Shown here: positions 62,522 through 64,000 of the stretch, in pieces | Position numbering within the stretch: position 1 is the stretch's first letter | How the letters are laid out: the number at the start of each line of letters is the position of its first letter | The notes under the pieces: generated by a model | The model's input: the letters and a program-made list of their open reading frames with translations, nothing else | Database searches by the model: none | Told to the model about the DNA's origin: nothing | Translations under genes and position numbers: made by a program | Assembly (NCBI GenBank): GCA_910586725.1 | Contig: CAJUJL010000010.1 | Location: 7,524 to 71,523 of the forward strand | Direction of reading: 5' to 3' | Origin: an uncultured Lachnospiraceae bacterium | GTDB taxonomy: Bacteria > Bacillota > Clostridia > Lachnospirales > Lachnospiraceae | DNA: 64,000 nt

Positions 62522-62587
62522 TTATACATACAGTCCGGCAATCGGGACAAGCTCCTTCATGCTATGGACAACCTGATTTGTATTCAT
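62522..62587 (-). pseudogene. Phd/YefM antitoxin N-terminal remnant
   Basis: A 21-codon ORF whose start, MNTNQVVHSMKELVPI, matches the DNA-binding N-terminus of clostridial Phd/YefM antitoxins, then stops early. It lies 12 bases upstream of the deleted P-loop gene on the same strand. No partner toxin remains. Confidence 0.5.
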
Positions 62588-62658
62588 GATACAAATGTCA
62601 AACTGATTTTTTCTTTCATAATTTGTTTTCCCCCTGCTTCTTTCTTATTTTTTCTTTC

Positions 62659-64000
62659 TTATTTTTTCACCTTTACGGTCTCTGTCTTGCTCCAGTCTCC
62701 CTGGATTTTCCCGCCGCCCGCCTTCGCGTAGGCGCAGACGCGCACGTAGTACTTCTTCCCGCCCTTCAGCTTCTTCATGGTTTTCGAAAGCATCTTGTTC
62801 GTGCTGACCGTCGTCTGCTTCTTGTTCTTCTTAAATTTCTTGTCCGTCGCGCACTGGACGACGTAGCCCGAGGCCTCCTTGCTTCTCTTCCATTTAACTT
62901 CTGCGGTTTTTTTCTTCTTGGATTTCACAGAGGCCAACGCCGCCTTTCTCGGCCTTACGGTCAGTAAGACCGTCTTCTGCGCCGCCTTGTATCCCGCCGT
63001 CTCCGCCGCCGAGATCGTAATACTCGTCACGCCGCAGCCTTTGACCGTCACCTTACCCGAAGCGTCTATGACTGCTACCTTTTGATCGGACGACGCATAG
63101 GAAAGCGGGGCTCCGGCCGAGGACTTTGCGCCGAGCGAGAACGGCTTCGCACCGTAGGTCTTCTCCATGTTCTTCGCCTCGACAGACTGGACGGATTTTT
63201 CCTGCGTAACAGAATCTCCCGACCCGCCATTATTCGGGCCGTCCGACGGCCCGGAGGAAAGAAAGTGAATCTTATCCGAGGATAGGCCATGAAACCAGCC
63301 AAACTCAATTTTGTTCCACTGTTCCTCGCTCCCCGCATAATATACGTCTTTCAATTTGTCGCATTCAACAAAAGCATATAACCCGATACGGACCAATTCT
63401 GCAGGAAGCGCAATGTTTGTCAAGCCGACGCAATGGGAAAATGCAGAAGATCCAATTTCGGTCACGCCGGCCGGAATCAAAATGCTCTCCAAGCTGCCGC
63501 ACTCTCGAAACGTATTGTTCTCAATGCTTGTCACGCCGACCGGGATCTTGATACTTATAAGGCTGCTGCAACCGGAAAACGCTCCCTCTCCGATCTCGGT
63601 CACGCCGGCCGGAATCTGGATACTTATAAGGCCGCTGCAACCGGAAAACGCTCTGTCCCCGATCTTGGTCACGCCAGCCGGGATCTCGATACTTATAAGG
63701 CCATCGCAACCAGAAAACGCACCAGTCCCGATGCCCGTGACGCCCGCTTTTATATGAATGTCGTTTTTTCCGCCGGGCCAGCAGATCAGCTCTGTTTCCT
63801 CCTTATTGTACAGCGCGCCGTCGATCGACACATAATGCGCATTATCTTGATCTACCAGAATTTCCTTCAGGCTGCTGCAACCGGAAAACGCTCCCTCTCC
63901 GATCTCGGTCACGCTGGCCGAAATCTCGACACTTGCAAGGCTGTCGCAACCGGAAAACGCTCCCTCTCCGATCTCGGTCACGCTGGCCGAAATCTCGACA
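62659..64000 (-). CDS. BspA-like LRR_5 surface protein, partial at right edge
   Basis: The frame stays open through the right edge, so the N-terminus is missing. About nine LRR_5 repeats of 23 residues (EIGEGAFSGCSSLISI-type) run to about 63,350. Then a linker, a BIG-like domain (YASSDQKVAVIDASGKVTVKG), and a fibronectin-III-like C-terminal domain (AEVKWKRSKEASGYVVQ, GGKKYYVRVCAYAK) with a basic tail. Such proteins are secreted and often bind host or bacterial surfaces. The C-terminal part is clearly richer in G+C than nearby genes, hinting at separate origin. Confidence 0.88.
   Translation of the reverse strand, partial: VEISASVTEIGEGAFSGCDSLASVEISASVTEIGEGAFSGCSSLKEILVDQDNAHYVSIDGALYNKEETELICWPGGKNDIHIKAGVTGIGTGAFSGCDGLISIEIPAGVTKIGDRAFSGCSGLISIQIPAGVTEIGEGAFSGCSSLISIKIPVGVTSIENNTFRECGSLESILIPAGVTEIGSSAFSHCVGLTNIALPAELVRIGLYAFVECDKLKDVYYAGSEEQWNKIEFGWFHGLSSDKIHFLSSGPSDGPNNGGSGDSVTQEKSVQSVEAKNMEKTYGAKPFSLGAKSSAGAPLSYASSDQKVAVIDASGKVTVKGCGVTSITISAAETAGYKAAQKTVLLTVRPRKAALASVKSKKKKTAEVKWKRSKEASGYVVQCATDKKFKKNKKQTTVSTNKMLSKTMKKLKGGKKYYVRVCAYAKAGGGKIQGDWSKTETVKVKK
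63500..64000 (-). repeat. 69-bp near-identical DNA repeats in the LRR gene
   Basis: At least five copies of a 69-bp unit encoding one LRR (for example around 63560, 63630, 63870 and 63940) are nearly identical at the nucleotide level. This implies recent duplication or ongoing recombination. Short-read assemblies may collapse this region. Confidence 0.75.

Noticed and set aside
1..64000. tRNA, rRNA, CRISPR arrays, prophage or intact IS elements
   Set aside because: No cloverleaf, rRNA-like stretch, regularly spaced repeats, phage structural genes or transposase with terminal repeats was recognised by eye; a covariance-model scan would be needed to be sure.

Overview
The window looks like a chromosomal segment of an anaerobic, spore-forming gut Firmicute, most likely Lachnospiraceae or a near relative. 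The reasons are: anaerobic ribonucleotide reductase (nrdD/nrdG), an electron-bifurcating NfnAB pair, a protein fusing a CwlD-like amidase to a PdaA-like deacetylase (spore-cortex chemistry), a glucose-type PTS with a LicT antiterminator, CIRCE control of clpB, and very large secreted proteins ending in LRR_5/BspA-type modules. Strong AGGAGG ribosome-binding sites and sigmaA-type promoters are common. Most genes lie on the minus strand. I see no rRNA, tRNA, CRISPR array or intact insertion sequence.

Layout. 1-10.9 kb: a minus-strand operon from one good promoter: an Lgt-like membrane protein, a 2,639-residue secreted Calx-beta/LRR protein, a 49-residue peptide with a double-glycine leader motif, and a non-ribosomal peptide synthetase (C and A domains, cut by the left edge). 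This is the most unusual locus. 11-17 kb: typA, nifU/nifS, an HtrA protease, a TauE/SafE permease with a MarR regulator. 17.3-20.8 kb: response regulator, ABC ATPase, ABC permease and histidine kinase, an arrangement typical of antimicrobial-peptide sensing and resistance. 21-26.3 kb: nrdDG with tandem NrdR boxes, a DegV protein and folC. 26.3-28.3 kb: a YtrA-type GntR-ABC operon. 28.3-30.7 kb: nfnAB behind a perfect palindrome at its predicted start site. 30.8-34.9 kb: the amidase-deacetylase fusion and two G3E (CobW-type) GTPases, one fused to a YcgQ-like domain and one with a histidine-rich tandem repeat.

34.9-44.9 kb: a large CotH/lamin-tail/LRR surface protein, then argS two bases after it, acylphosphatase and an ABC exporter. 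45-50.3 kb: galT, an aminotransferase overlapping rarA, and an Rpn-like nuclease. 50.3-56 kb: an AraC regulator diverging from a MATE exporter, then ptsG-licT with a RAT/terminator leader. 56-60.6 kb: a sigma/anti-sigma relic fused by deletion, a polysaccharide deacetylase, and clpB behind CIRCE. 60.6-62.6 kb is a graveyard of small accessory genes: a type I toxin relic with its Shine-Dalgarno-masking hairpin, a candidate small RNA, a secreted protein, an internally deleted P-loop protein gene and a Phd/YefM antitoxin relic. The right edge holds a partial BspA-like LRR protein encoded by near-identical DNA repeats.

Working together: iron-sulfur assembly (nifU/nifS) can supply NfnAB and the NrdG activase; the secreted LRR proteins and cell-wall enzymes point to heavy investment in the envelope; the NRPS operon appears to link a secreted giant protein to small-molecule or peptide production. 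All names are from motif reading; no database search was run.
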